DNA of 64,000 bases from Janthinobacterium sp. FW305-129 (lineage in GTDB: Bacteria > Pseudomonadota > Gammaproteobacteria > Burkholderiales > Burkholderiaceae_D): contig NZ_JACYMM010000006.1 in the NCBI RefSeq assembly GCF_020858115.1, positions 186,001-250,000 on the forward strand. The letters are read 5' to 3'. Below, piece after piece: positions 1 to 8,538 of this stretch; position 1 is the stretch's first letter, and every line of letters starts with the position of its first letter. The position numbers and the translations under genes are program-made. A model generated the notes under the pieces. The model had not been told where the DNA came from. It was given only the letters and a program-made list of their open reading frames with translations, and searched no databases.

Positions 1-1
1 C

Positions 2-1501
2 TGCCGCCGTCCCACGGCCGCGCTGGACCGTAACCTCGCGTATCTGGGCCTGGTGGAGATTTTGCATGGCTACCCGATCGACGCCGTGGTGCTGACGACG
101 GGCTGCGACAAGACCACGCCGGCGCAATTGATGGCCGCGGCCACGGTGGACATTCCCGCCATCGTGCTGTCGGGCGGCCCTATGCTCGACGGCTGGATGG
201 ACGGCGAACTGGTCGGTTCCGGCGCCGCCATCTGGAAGGGCCGCCGCCAGCTGTCCGCCGGCTTGATCGACAATGACAAATTCTTGCAGATCGCCGCCGC
301 CTCGGCGCCGTCGGCCGGCCACTGCAACACCATGGGCACGGCATCGACCATGAATGCGCTGGCCGAGGCGCTGGGCATGTCCCTGACGGGCTGCTCGGCC
401 ATCCCCGCGCCGTACCGCGAACGGGGCCAGATCGCCTATGCAACGGGGCGCCGCATCGTCGGCATGGCGCGTGACGACGTGCGCCCGTCGAGCATCCTCA
501 CGCGCGAGGCCTTCCTGGACGCCATCATCGTCAACGCGGCCATCGGCGGCTCCACCAACGCCCAGCCGCACCTGATGGCCATGGCGCGCCATGCGGGCGT
601 GGCATTGCACTCGAGCGACTGGATGGCGCACGGCTACGACGTGCCGCTGCTGTTGAACATGCAGCCGGCCGGGAAGTATCTGGGCGAGCGCTTCCACCGC
701 GCCGGCGGCGTGCCGGCCGTGATGTGGGAGCTGCAGCAGGCGGGCCTGCTGCACGCGGATCGGTTGACGGTCACGGGCCAGAGCATGGCGGCCAACTTGC
801 AAGGCCGCGAAAGCGCGGACCGCGAGATGATCCGCCCGTTTGCCGCACCGCTGAAGGAAAAGGCCGGTTTCATGGCCTTGCAGGGCAACCTGTTCGACTT
901 TGCCATCATGAAGACCAGCGTGATCTCGCCCGCTTTCCGCGAGCGCTACCTGTCGCGCCCTGGCAGCGAGGGCGTGTTCGAGGCGCGCGCCATCGTCTTT
1001 GACGGTTCAAGCGACTATCACGCGCGCATCAACGACCCGGCGCTCAATATCGACGACAGCTGCATGCTGGTCATGCGCGGCGCCGGTCCCGTGGGCTGGC
1101 CCGGTTCGGCCGAGGTGGTCAACATGCAGCCGCCCGACGCCTTGCTGAAGGCCGGCATTTTGAACCTGCCGACCCTGGGCGACGGGCGCCAGTCGGGCAC
1201 CTCGGACAGCCCCTCGATCCTGAACGCGTCGCCGGAAAGCGCCGTGGGCGGCGGCCTGGCGCTGCTGCGCACGGGCGACATCATCCGCGTGGACCTGAAC
1301 GGGGGGCAGTGCGACATGCTGGTCGATGCACAGGAACTGGCGCGCCGCGCCCGGGAACTGCCGCCGCCCGTCAACGACAGCGCCACGCCGTGGCAGGAGC
1401 TCTACCGCGCCAGCGTTGGCCAGCTGGAAACGGGCGCCTGCATGGAGCTGGCCCTGAAATACCGCGCCGTGGGCCAGACCCTGCCGCGTCACAACCATTA
1501 G
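2..1501 (+). CDS. xylD: D-xylonate dehydratase, IlvD/Edd family (5' truncated by window edge)
   Basis: The reading frame is open from the first complete codon at base 2, so the gene starts before the window; 499 residues are visible of a family that is usually about 590. The enzyme removes water from D-xylonate to give 2-keto-3-deoxy-xylonate, using an iron-sulphur cluster and Mg2+. Visible family motifs are RRPTAALDRNL at the edge, the cluster cysteine in TTGCDKTTP, a second in SAGHCNTMGTAS, QSGTSDSPSILN near the C-terminus and the terminal LPRHNH, all as I remember them in Caulobacter XylD. The first cluster cysteine lies upstream of the window. The xylose importer genes follow on the same strand, which supports xylonate as substrate. 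A related pentonate or hexonate substrate cannot be excluded. Confidence 0.9.
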   Translation, partial: CRRPTAALDRNLAYLGLVEILHGYPIDAVVLTTGCDKTTPAQLMAAATVDIPAIVLSGGPMLDGWMDGELVGSGAAIWKGRRQLSAGLIDNDKFLQIAAASAPSAGHCNTMGTASTMNALAEALGMSLTGCSAIPAPYRERGQIAYATGRRIVGMARDDVRPSSILTREAFLDAIIVNAAIGGSTNAQPHLMAMARHAGVALHSSDWMAHGYDVPLLLNMQPAGKYLGERFHRAGGVPAVMWELQQAGLLHADRLTVTGQSMAANLQGRESADREMIRPFAAPLKEKAGFMALQGNLFDFAIMKTSVISPAFRERYLSRPGSEGVFEARAIVFDGSSDYHARINDPALNIDDSCMLVMRGAGPVGWPGSAEVVNMQPPDALLKAGILNLPTLGDGRQSGTSDSPSILNASPESAVGGGLALLRTGDIIRVDLNGGQCDMLVDAQELARRARELPPPVNDSATPWQELYRASVGQLETGACMELALKYRAVGQTLPRHNH

Positions 1502-1507
1502 CAGCAC

Positions 1508-1541
1508 GTAGGTCGGGTTAGCGCTTCGCACGTAACCCGAC
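1508..1541 (+). repeat. REP-like palindromic element, copy 1
   Basis: A stem of GTCGGGTTA (1512-1520) pairs perfectly with TAACCCGAC (1533-1541), preceded by the flanking GTAG seen in the other copies. It lies between xylD and xylF. Four more copies are at 2615, 31601, 31660 and 37073. Confidence 0.8.
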
Positions 1542-1562
1542 GTGATTGTAGAAGTACCCCGC

Positions 1563-1586
1563 AGTTAAAAAATGTAGTTAAAAAAT
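1563..1586 (+). promoter_or_regulatory. Direct repeat AGTTAAAAAAT x2 upstream of xylF
   Basis: Two identical 11-nt copies (1563-1573 and 1576-1586) repeat with a 13-nt period just upstream of the strong ribosome site AAGGAG (about 1591-1596) and the xylF start. They are A/T-rich in a GC-rich setting. They may be a regulator or UP-type site, or may simply keep the ribosome site unstructured. No binding protein can be assigned. Confidence 0.35.
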
Positions 1587-1604
1587 CCAACAAGGAGACA
1601 CACA

Positions 1605-2606
1605 ATGAACAAGATCATCAGTGCAGCCATCATGACCGCCATGCTGGCTTTGAGCAGCAGCGCCGCCCTGGCCGATGCGAAAAACCCGAAAATCGGCTTT
1701 TCCATCGACGATTTGCGCGTCGAGCGCTGGACGCGCGACCGCGACTTCTTCATCGCCGCCGCCGAGAAGCAGGGCGCCAAGGTCTTCGTGCAGTCGGCCG
1801 ATGCCAGCGAACAGCGCCAGATTTCGCAGATCGAAAACCTGATTTCGCGCGGCGTGGACGTGCTGGTGATCGTGCCGTTCAACGCCACTGTCCTCAACAA
1901 CACCGTCAAGGAAGCGAAAAAGGCCGGCATCAAGGTGCTGTCGTATGACCGCCTGATCCTGAACGCCGATATCGATGCGTATATCTCGTTCGACAACGAG
2001 AAAGTGGGCGAGATGCAGGCCGAAGGCGTGACCAAGCTGCAGCCGAAAGGCAATTACTATTTGCTGGGCGGTTCGCCGACCGACAACAACGCCAAGATGC
2101 TGCGCGAAGGCCAGATGAAGGTGCTCAAACCGTTCATCGACAAGGGCGACATCAAGATCGTCGGCCAGCAGTGGGTGAAGGACTGGAGCGCCACCGAAGC
2201 GCTGTCCATCGTGGAAAACGCGCTGACGGCCAACGGCAACAAGATCGACGCCATCGTCGCCTCGAACGACGGCACGGCCGGCGGCGCCATCCAGGCCCTG
2301 GCCGCGCAAAAACTGGCCGGCAAGGTGCCGGTTTCGGGCCAGGACGCCGACCTGGCGGCGGTCAAACGCGTCATCGCCGGCACGCAATCGATGACCGTCT
2401 ATAAACCCCTGAAAACCATCGCTTCGGAGGCGGCCAAGCTGGCCGTGCAACTGGCGCGCAACGAAAAGCCGGCCTACAACTCCAGCTATGACAACGGCCT
2501 GAAAAAAGTCAGCACGGTGCTGCTCAAACCCACGCCCTTGACCAAGGCGAATGTGAACATTCTCGTCGATGACGGTTTCTATACCAAGGCGCAGCTGGGT
2601 AATTAA
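1605..2606 (+). CDS. xylF: D-xylose ABC transporter, periplasmic substrate-binding protein
   Basis: 333 residues. Residues 1-23 form a signal peptide ending in SSSAALA before DAKNPK, so the mature protein is periplasmic. The body is a sugar-binding type 1 periplasmic fold. It matches E. coli XylF in several stretches I recognise: FSIDDLRVERW, DADIDAYISFDNEKVGE-like, GGSPTDNNAK, VASNDGTAGGAIQAL and VSGQDADL. It delivers D-xylose to XylGH encoded downstream. The start has a strong AAGGAG ribosome site. A REP-like hairpin follows the stop, a common arrangement where the binding protein must be made in excess over the membrane parts. Confidence 0.94.
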   Translation: MNKIISAAIMTAMLALSSSAALADAKNPKIGFSIDDLRVERWTRDRDFFIAAAEKQGAKVFVQSADASEQRQISQIENLISRGVDVLVIVPFNATVLNNTVKEAKKAGIKVLSYDRLILNADIDAYISFDNEKVGEMQAEGVTKLQPKGNYYLLGGSPTDNNAKMLREGQMKVLKPFIDKGDIKIVGQQWVKDWSATEALSIVENALTANGNKIDAIVASNDGTAGGAIQALAAQKLAGKVPVSGQDADLAAVKRVIAGTQSMTVYKPLKTIASEAAKLAVQLARNEKPAYNSSYDNGLKKVSTVLLKPTPLTKANVNILVDDGFYTKAQLGN

Positions 2607-2614
2607 GTGGTGGT

Positions 2615-2649
2615 GTCGGGTTACGCGCTGCGCGCTAACCCGACCTACG
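2615..2649 (-). repeat. REP-like palindromic element, copy 2 (between xylF and xylG)
   Basis: GTCGGGTTA (2615-2623) pairs with TAACCCGAC (2636-2644); CTACG follows, so the unit is inverted relative to copy 1. The inner GCGC/GCGC bases extend the stem. It sits in the 74-nt gap between xylF and xylG, where it may stabilise the xylF message or damp downstream expression. Confidence 0.8.
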
Positions 2650-2680
2650 CCTCCTTCCTGGTCAATAAATGTGAGCTCAG

Positions 2681-4264
2681 ATGTCTGAATTTTTGCTTGA
2701 AATGAAAGGCATCGTCAAACAGTTTGGCGGTGTCCGCGCGCTTGACGGCATCGACCTGCAGGTGCGGGCCGGCGAGTGCATCGGCCTGTGCGGCGAGAAT
2801 GGCGCCGGCAAGTCGACCCTGATGAAGGTGCTGTCCGGCGTGTACCCGCACGGCACCTGGGATGGCGAGATCCTGTGGGATGGCCAGCCCCTGCGCGCGC
2901 AATCGATCCGCGACACGGAAGACGCGGGCATCATCATCATCCACCAGGAACTGATGCTGGTGCCGCAGCTGTCCGTGGCCGAGAATATCTTCATGGGCCG
3001 CGAGATCACCCTGCCCGGCGGGCGCATGTATTACGCGGCCATGTACAAGCGCGCCGACGAGCTGCTGCGCGAATTGAAGATACCCGAACTGAACGTGGCG
3101 CAGCCCGTGATGCATTACGGCGGCGGTCACCAGCAGCTGGTGGAAATCGCCAAGGCACTCAACAAGAATGCGCGATTGCTGATACTCGACGAGCCGTCGT
3201 CGTCGCTGACGGCCTCGGAAATCGCCGTGCTGCTCGATATCCTGCGCGCGCTGAAGGCCAAGGGCGTCACGTGCATCTATATTTCGCACAAGCTCGATGA
3301 GGTGGCGGCCATCTGCGACACCATCGTCGTCATCCGCGACGGCAAGCATATCGCCACCACGCCGATGGCGCAGATGAACGTCGAGCGCATCATCGCGCAG
3401 ATGGTAGGCCGCGAAATGAGCCAGCTGTATCCGCAGCGCGCAGTGGGGAACAATGCGCCTGCGGCCATCGGCGAAGTGCTGTTCGAGGCGCGCCACGTGA
3501 GCTGTATCGATGCCGACAACCCGCAGCGCAAGCGGGTCGACGATGTGTCGTTCACCCTGCGCAAGGGCGAGATCCTCGGCATCGCCGGCCTGGTGGGGGC
3601 GGGGCGCACGGAGCTCGTCTCGGCCCTGTTCGGCGCCTACCAGGGGCCGTGCCAGGCCGAAGTGTGGCTCGATGGCCGCCGCATCGACACTTCGTCGCCG
3701 CAAAAGGCCATCGCCATGGGCCTGGCCATGGTGCCGGAAGACCGCAAGCATCACGGCATCGTGCCCGACCTCGACGTGGGGCAGAACATCACCCTGGCCG
3801 TGCTGGAGGAATTCGCACGCGCCACACGCATCGATGGCGAGGCGGAATTGACGGCCGTGCGCGGCGAGATCGCGCAGCTGGAACTGAAGGCGGCCAGCCC
3901 GTCGCTGCCCATTACGAGCCTGTCGGGCGGCAACCAGCAAAAGGCCGTGCTGGCCAAGATGCTGCTGACGCGCCCGCGCGTGCTGATCCTCGACGAACCC
4001 ACGCGCGGCGTGGACGTGGGCGCCAAATATGAAATCTACAAACTGATGCTGGCGCTGGCCGACCGGGGCGTGGCCATCATCATGGTCTCGTCGGAACTGG
4101 CCGAAGTGCTGGGCGTGTCCGACCGCGTGCTGGTGATGGGCGAAGGCCGCCTGCGCGGCGACTTTATCAACGATGGCCTGAGCCAGGAAACCGTGCTGGC
4201 GGCGGCGCTGGACCAGCGCCCGGCGCCCGCCGTCAACACCGCAAACAAGGAACCCGCAGCATGA
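2681..4264 (+). CDS. xylG: D-xylose ABC transporter, ATP-binding protein (two ABC domains)
   Basis: 527 residues, close to E. coli XylG. The first ABC domain (about 1-240) has Walker [10 protein letters not shown] at 38-46 and Walker [12 protein letters not shown]. The second (about 260-505) has the degenerate GLVGAGRTE in place of Walker A, signature [12 protein letters not shown] and Walker [15 protein letters not shown]. This degenerate second site is normal for the sugar CUT2 class. It powers import of xylose bound by XylF through XylH. Its stop overlaps the xylH start (ATGA), which indicates translational coupling. The ribosome site before the start is weak (GTGAGCTC). Confidence 0.94.
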   Translation: MSEFLLEMKGIVKQFGGVRALDGIDLQVRAGECIGLCGENGAGKSTLMKVLSGVYPHGTWDGEILWDGQPLRAQSIRDTEDAGIIIIHQELMLVPQLSVAENIFMGREITLPGGRMYYAAMYKRADELLRELKIPELNVAQPVMHYGGGHQQLVEIAKALNKNARLLILDEPSSSLTASEIAVLLDILRALKAKGVTCIYISHKLDEVAAICDTIVVIRDGKHIATTPMAQMNVERIIAQMVGREMSQLYPQRAVGNNAPAAIGEVLFEARHVSCIDADNPQRKRVDDVSFTLRKGEILGIAGLVGAGRTELVSALFGAYQGPCQAEVWLDGRRIDTSSPQKAIAMGLAMVPEDRKHHGIVPDLDVGQNITLAVLEEFARATRIDGEAELTAVRGEIAQLELKAASPSLPITSLSGGNQQKAVLAKMLLTRPRVLILDEPTRGVDVGAKYEIYKLMLALADRGVAIIMVSSELAEVLGVSDRVLVMGEGRLRGDFINDGLSQETVLAAALDQRPAPAVNTANKEPAA

Positions 4265-5403
4265 AACCGCACAGTATCAAACAGCTGTTCACCCAATACA
4301 AGATGCTGGCCCTGCTGATCGCCGTGGCGCTGATCTGGGCCTTTTTTTCGTGGAAAACGCAGGGCAGTTTCCTCACGCCGCGCAACCTGTCGAATTTGCT
4401 GCGCCAGATGTCCGTCACCGGCATCCTCGCCTGCGGCATGGTGCTGGTGATTATCGCCGGAGAGATCGACCTGTCGATCGGCTCCCTGCTGGGGCTACTC
4501 GGCGGCATCGCCGCCGTGCTGGACGTCACGCAGCACTGGCCGCTGGCGCTGAACCTGATGGCGGTGCTGGGCTGCGGCCTGGTGATTGGCCTCTTGAATG
4601 GCTACCTGACGGCGTACCGGGGCATCCCGTCCTTCATCGTCGGCCTGGGCGGCATGCTGGCGTACCGCGGCATCCTGCTGGGCATCACGGGCGGCATCAC
4701 GATCGCCCCCGTCTCCGAGCCGATGGTCTACCTGGGACAGGGTTACCTGCCCGCCGTGCCGGGCATCGTGCTGGGCATCGGCCTGTTCCTGCTGGCCGCC
4801 TTTCTGACGTGGCGCGCGCGCGCCAGCCGCGCCCAGCATGGCTTGCCGCAGACGGCGCCCTGGGCCGACGGCTTGCGCCTGGCCGTCATCGGCGCCGTGC
4901 TGTATGCCTTCGTGCGGACCCTGAATGGCTATGAAGGCATTCCGCTGCCTGTGCTGCTGCTGCTGGCCTTGCTGGGGCTGTTCAGCTACATCACCAGCCA
5001 GACCGTGTTCGGCCGCCGCATCTACGCCGTGGGCAGCAATATGGAAGCGACGCGCCTGTCCGGCATCAACGTCAAGGCCGTCAAGCTGTGGATCTTCGGC
5101 ATCATGGGCCTGATGTGCGCGCTGGCGGGGCTGATTAACACGGGCCGCCTGGCGGCCGGTTCGCCGTCGGCCGGCACCTTCAGCGAACTCGATGCGATTG
5201 CCGCCTGCTTCATCGGCGGCACCTCGATGCGCGGCGGTTCGGGCACCGTGTACGGCGCCCTGATCGGCGCGCTGGTGATGGCCAGCCTCGATAACGGCAT
5301 GTCCATGCTGGACGTGGACACCTACTGGCAGATGATCGTGAAAGGCAGTATTCTCACCCTCGCCGTCTGGGTCGATGTCAGTACAAGGGCGGGACGCCGG
5401 TAA
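4261..5403 (+). CDS. xylH: D-xylose ABC transporter, permease
   Basis: 380 residues, strongly hydrophobic, with about ten membrane segments beginning at [15 protein letters not shown] near residue 16. It carries the CUT2 permease pattern [16 protein letters not shown] (around residue 67) and a C-terminal [18 protein letters not shown] region. It forms the inner-membrane channel for xylose with XylG. It overlaps xylG by 4 nt. Length agrees with E. coli XylH (about 390). Confidence 0.93.
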   Translation: MKPHSIKQLFTQYKMLALLIAVALIWAFFSWKTQGSFLTPRNLSNLLRQMSVTGILACGMVLVIIAGEIDLSIGSLLGLLGGIAAVLDVTQHWPLALNLMAVLGCGLVIGLLNGYLTAYRGIPSFIVGLGGMLAYRGILLGITGGITIAPVSEPMVYLGQGYLPAVPGIVLGIGLFLLAAFLTWRARASRAQHGLPQTAPWADGLRLAVIGAVLYAFVRTLNGYEGIPLPVLLLLALLGLFSYITSQTVFGRRIYAVGSNMEATRLSGINVKAVKLWIFGIMGLMCALAGLINTGRLAAGSPSAGTFSELDAIAACFIGGTSMRGGSGTVYGALIGALVMASLDNGMSMLDVDTYWQMIVKGSILTLAVWVDVSTRAGRR

Positions 5404-5426
5404 GACCGATGCGTGACCGGCAGCCA

Positions 5427-5444
5427 GGGACGAAAATACGTCCC
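5427..5444 (+). other. Stem-loop between xylH and xylR
   Basis: GGGACG (5427-5432) and CGTCCC (5439-5444) form a perfect 6-bp stem with loop AAAATA. No T-run follows, so this is not a standard terminator. It may limit read-through into xylR. Confidence 0.4.
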
Positions 5445-5470
5445 GGCCGCCACATGGAGGAGACACCAGC

Positions 5471-6670
5471 ATGAAGTTACCGACCGCGCACCGGATCGCG
5501 CTGCTGTTTAACGGGAATAAAATCTACGACCGCGACATCATCGCGGGCATCGCCGCCTACCTGAACACCACGCGCGTGTCGTGGGACCTGTTCCTGGAAG
5601 AGGATTTTCGCTGCCGCCTGCCCGGTATCGAGCGCTGGCAGGGCGACGGCATCATCGCCGATTTCGACGATCCCGCCGTCTGCGCGGCGCTGGCGCACAG
5701 CCGCTTGCCCGTGGTGGCTGTGGGCGGCTCGTATGCGCGCGAGGACGATTACCCGGCCGGCATCCCGTACGTGGCGACCGACAATTTCAAGATCGTCAAG
5801 CTGGCCTATGAACACCTGGTGGAAGCGGGACTGAGCCGCTTTGCCTGTTTCAGCCTGCCCGAGGCCGATGTCAACCGCTGGGCCCAAGAGCGCGAAACAG
5901 CGTTTTGCGCCCTGATGGAGCGCGACCACATGCGCGCCGACGTGTACCGGGGCGTGGCCACCAGCGCGCCGTCTTGGGACGAGGCGGTGGAGCAGCAGAT
6001 CGCCTGGCTCAACAGCCTGGAAAAACCCGTCGGCATCATCGCCGTGAGCGACGCGCGCGCGCGCCAGCTGCTGCAAGCCTGCATGCACGCGGGCATCGCC
6101 GTGCCGGAGCAAGTGGCCCTGATCGGCATCGACAATGATCCGCTGGCGCGCATGCTCACGCGCATTCCCTTGAGTTCCGTGATCCAGGGCACGGAGGAAA
6201 TGGGCCGCACGGCGGCGCATTTGCTGCACCAGATGCTGAACGGCGCGCGCCTGTCCGGCACGCGTATCCTCGTGCCGCCGGCCGGCCTGAACGTGCTCGC
6301 CTCCACGCGCCACCAGCCTTTCCAGCATCCGCAGGTGATGCAGGCGCGCCACTTCATCCGCCAGTACGCCTGCCAGGGCATCAAGACGGAGCAGGTGGCC
6401 GATTACGTCGGCGTGTCGCGTTCCTCGCTCGAAGCGCACTTCCGCCATGAGCTGGGGCGCAGCGTGCACGACGAGATCCTGCATTTCAAGCTCGATGCGG
6501 CCAAGACCCTGCTGGCGCGCGGGCCGGGGCAGGTGGCTGAGGTGGCCGTGCGTTGCGGCTTTACCACGGTGCAGTACATGCACGCCGTCTTCAAGCGCGA
6601 ACTCGGCTGCACGCCGCGCGAATTCCAGCAGCGCAGCCGGCCGCCGCCAGCGCCCGGGCAGGCGCCATGA
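5471..6670 (+). CDS. xylR: Xylose operon regulator XylR (AraC family with sugar-binding domain)
   Basis: 399 residues, against 392 in E. coli. Residues 1-270 form a LacI-like periplasmic-binding fold: RIALLFNGNKIYDRDII, EEDFRCRLPGIERW, GDGIIADFDDP, VGGSYAREDDYP and GIIAVSDARARQLLQ all correspond to E. coli XylR. Residues 290-390 hold the two AraC helix-turn-helix motifs (GVSRSSLEAHFRHELG and VAVRCGFTTVQYMHAVFKRELG). It likely binds xylose and activates the xyl genes. A good ribosome site (GGAGGAG) precedes the ATG. The stop overlaps the next start by ATGA. Confidence 0.93.
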   Translation: MKLPTAHRIALLFNGNKIYDRDIIAGIAAYLNTTRVSWDLFLEEDFRCRLPGIERWQGDGIIADFDDPAVCAALAHSRLPVVAVGGSYAREDDYPAGIPYVATDNFKIVKLAYEHLVEAGLSRFACFSLPEADVNRWAQERETAFCALMERDHMRADVYRGVATSAPSWDEAVEQQIAWLNSLEKPVGIIAVSDARARQLLQACMHAGIAVPEQVALIGIDNDPLARMLTRIPLSSVIQGTEEMGRTAAHLLHQMLNGARLSGTRILVPPAGLNVLASTRHQPFQHPQVMQARHFIRQYACQGIKTEQVADYVGVSRSSLEAHFRHELGRSVHDEILHFKLDAAKTLLARGPGQVAEVAVRCGFTTVQYMHAVFKRELGCTPREFQQRSRPPPAPGQAP

Positions 6671-7440
6671 TGCATCTGCTGCGCAATGCGCGCGGCATGC
6701 GCGTGGCCATCGACGCGCACGATGCCAGCGTGCGGGCCTGGTGGGCGCCCGACCGTTATGGCCGCGTGGCCGACGTGCTGAGCGCCGCGCCCCCTGCGGC
6801 GCAGTCGTCTGCGGGCTGGCGGTGCGACCCGCCGGACGATGGCCACTTGCGGCTGCATCTGATGCAAGACGGCCTGTCGGTGCGTCTGGCCTACCGGTTT
6901 GATGACGATGGCAGCCTGCAGCTCGATTGCGCCGCCACGGCCGATACGGTTTCCCATTTCTCTCTTGCCGCGCCCCGCTTCAATCTGCAGGGACGCCATG
7001 CCAGCGTGGGTGATCACGTGCTGTGCCTGGCCGCCGACCGTTACCGGCCTTGGCCCGGCGGCTGCGCGGGCGACGCTGCGCTCGACGTGGCGGGCAGCGC
7101 GTTTGACTTCCGCCAGCCGGCGCCGCTCGCGTCGCGCCTGGCCTGGCCCGCGCTGGTGCACTTGCCGGGATTCCGGCATGACTTTTACTGGACGGGCAGC
7201 GGCCAGCTGCGCGAAGCGGCGCGGGTTGCGGACCCCGCGTCCGGCCGGGTCCTGCGTTTTTCCAGCACCCAGGACAGCTGCCATCTGTATTCCGATGCGC
7301 GCTGTTTTTCCCTGCTGGCGCAGGGCGTGGAAGTGCAGCCGGGACAGGTGAGGCGCTTCAAGCTCGCCTACCGTTTGGGCGTGCAGGATATCGATGCGTT
7401 TGACATATCCGAACCGGTATCAATGATGTCAAATAAGTGA
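6667..7440 (+). CDS. Aldose 1-epimerase family protein (mutarotase)
   Basis: 257 residues, shorter than the usual 330-350 of GalM. The ATG at 6667 overlaps the xylR stop and gives a sensible start. Weak but recognisable family landmarks occur in the right order: LAAPRFNLQGR (for HPYFNL), DHVLCLAADRYRP, GSAFDFRQP, LPGFRHDFYW (for GYDHNF) and DPASGRVLRFSSTQ. The two expected catalytic histidines are not both clear: the first H of the HPYFN motif is replaced by AP. It would convert alpha to beta aldoses before a sugar dehydrogenase, which fits the oxidative cluster. Activity is uncertain because of the altered motif. Confidence 0.7.
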   Translation: MMHLLRNARGMRVAIDAHDASVRAWWAPDRYGRVADVLSAAPPAAQSSAGWRCDPPDDGHLRLHLMQDGLSVRLAYRFDDDGSLQLDCAATADTVSHFSLAAPRFNLQGRHASVGDHVLCLAADRYRPWPGGCAGDAALDVAGSAFDFRQPAPLASRLAWPALVHLPGFRHDFYWTGSGQLREAARVADPASGRVLRFSSTQDSCHLYSDARCFSLLAQGVEVQPGQVRRFKLAYRLGVQDIDAFDISEPVSMMSNK

Positions 7441-7524
7441 TTGGTCAGATATGCGGGGCAGTTCTACCATGGGGTAGTTTTTCCCTCATTTATTTTTGTC
7501 CTGACCGACGCTGCGAACCTGCCC
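7441..7524 (+). promoter_or_regulatory. Gap with operator-like inverted repeats upstream of dgoK
   Basis: The 84-nt gap holds a short palindrome, CTACC (7464-7468) / GGTAG (7473-7477) around ATGG. It also holds a wider inverted pair, GGTCAG (7443-7448) and CTGACC (7501-7506). The other genes of the cluster are spaced more tightly or overlap, so a second promoter and repressor site here is plausible. No clear -35/-10 pair stands out. Confidence 0.4.
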
Positions 7525-8538
7525 ATGAACATACTCACCATCGATGCCGGTACCACCAATACGCGTACTTTGCTGTGGCGCGGCGGCGCCGTCGTCGCCC
7601 AGGCGCAGCTGGAAACGGGCGTGCGCAATACCGCCATCGATGGCCATAACGGCGCGCTGAAACAGGCGCTGCGCGACACCATCGCCAGCGTGCTGGCCAG
7701 CGCCGGCATCGCGCCGTCCGCCGTGGACCTGGCGCTCGCTTCGGGCATGATCAGTTCGCCCATGGGGGTGCAGGAAGTGCCGCATTTGCCGGCGCCCGCC
7801 GGCCTGGCCCAGCTGGCGCAAGGCATGCAGGCGGTGGACTTGCCCGACGTGCTGGCGCAGCCCCTGTGGCTGATTCCCGGCGTGCGCAACCAGCATGGCG
7901 CCGTCGGCTTGCATAACGTCGAGGCGATGGACATGATGCGCGGCGAAGAGACGGAAGTCGTCGCGCTGCTCGAGCGCCTGCAGTTGCGGGGCGCGGCGAC
8001 CCTGATCATGCCCGGTTCGCATACCAAACTGATCAGCGTGGACGAGCAGCGCCGCATCCTCGGCTGCAGCACCACCATCGCGGGCGAGCTGCTGCAGGCG
8101 ATCACGCAGCACACCCTGATCAAGCAATCGGTCGATGGCGGTTTTGCCCATACCCTGGTGCCGAAAATGCTGCTGGCCGGCGCGGCCGCGGCGCAAAAAA
8201 CGGGGCTGGCGCGCGCCTGCTTCAGCGTGCGCACCCTGGGCCAGTTCAGCGCCGTCGAATGCAATGAGCGGGCCAATTTCCTGATGGGCGCGGTCCTCAG
8301 CGGCGACCTGCTGGCGCTGCGCAACAGCACCGCCATCCAGATGCGGCCCGATACGCCGCTCGTCATTACCGGCAAACCCATGCTGCGCCAGGCGCTCGGG
8401 CTGCTGATCGAGGAACACGGATTTTTTTATGGCAAGCGCATCATCGTCGACGACCAGCAGCAAGACCATCTGGCCGGTCACGGTGCGCTGCTGATCGCCG
8501 CCGCGCGCGGCTTGATTTCCCCGCAGGAGACAGTATGA
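7525..8538 (+). CDS. dgoK: 2-dehydro-3-deoxygalactonokinase
   Basis: 337 residues starting at the ATG at 7525; the frame is open further upstream but that part is not conserved-looking. It phosphorylates 2-keto-3-deoxy-galactonate to the 6-phosphate with ATP. Family landmarks are the N-terminal phosphate-1 loop IDAGTTNTRTLLW, MRGEETEV in the middle and MPGSHTKLISVDE. It is followed, with ATGA overlap, by a sugar-acid dehydratase, then a lactonase and an aldolase. Together these make up most of the De Ley-Doudoroff galactose route. Confidence 0.9.
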   Translation: MNILTIDAGTTNTRTLLWRGGAVVAQAQLETGVRNTAIDGHNGALKQALRDTIASVLASAGIAPSAVDLALASGMISSPMGVQEVPHLPAPAGLAQLAQGMQAVDLPDVLAQPLWLIPGVRNQHGAVGLHNVEAMDMMRGEETEVVALLERLQLRGAATLIMPGSHTKLISVDEQRRILGCSTTIAGELLQAITQHTLIKQSVDGGFAHTLVPKMLLAGAAAAQKTGLARACFSVRTLGQFSAVECNERANFLMGAVLSGDLLALRNSTAIQMRPDTPLVITGKPMLRQALGLLIEEHGFFYGKRIIVDDQQQDHLAGHGALLIAAARGLISPQETV

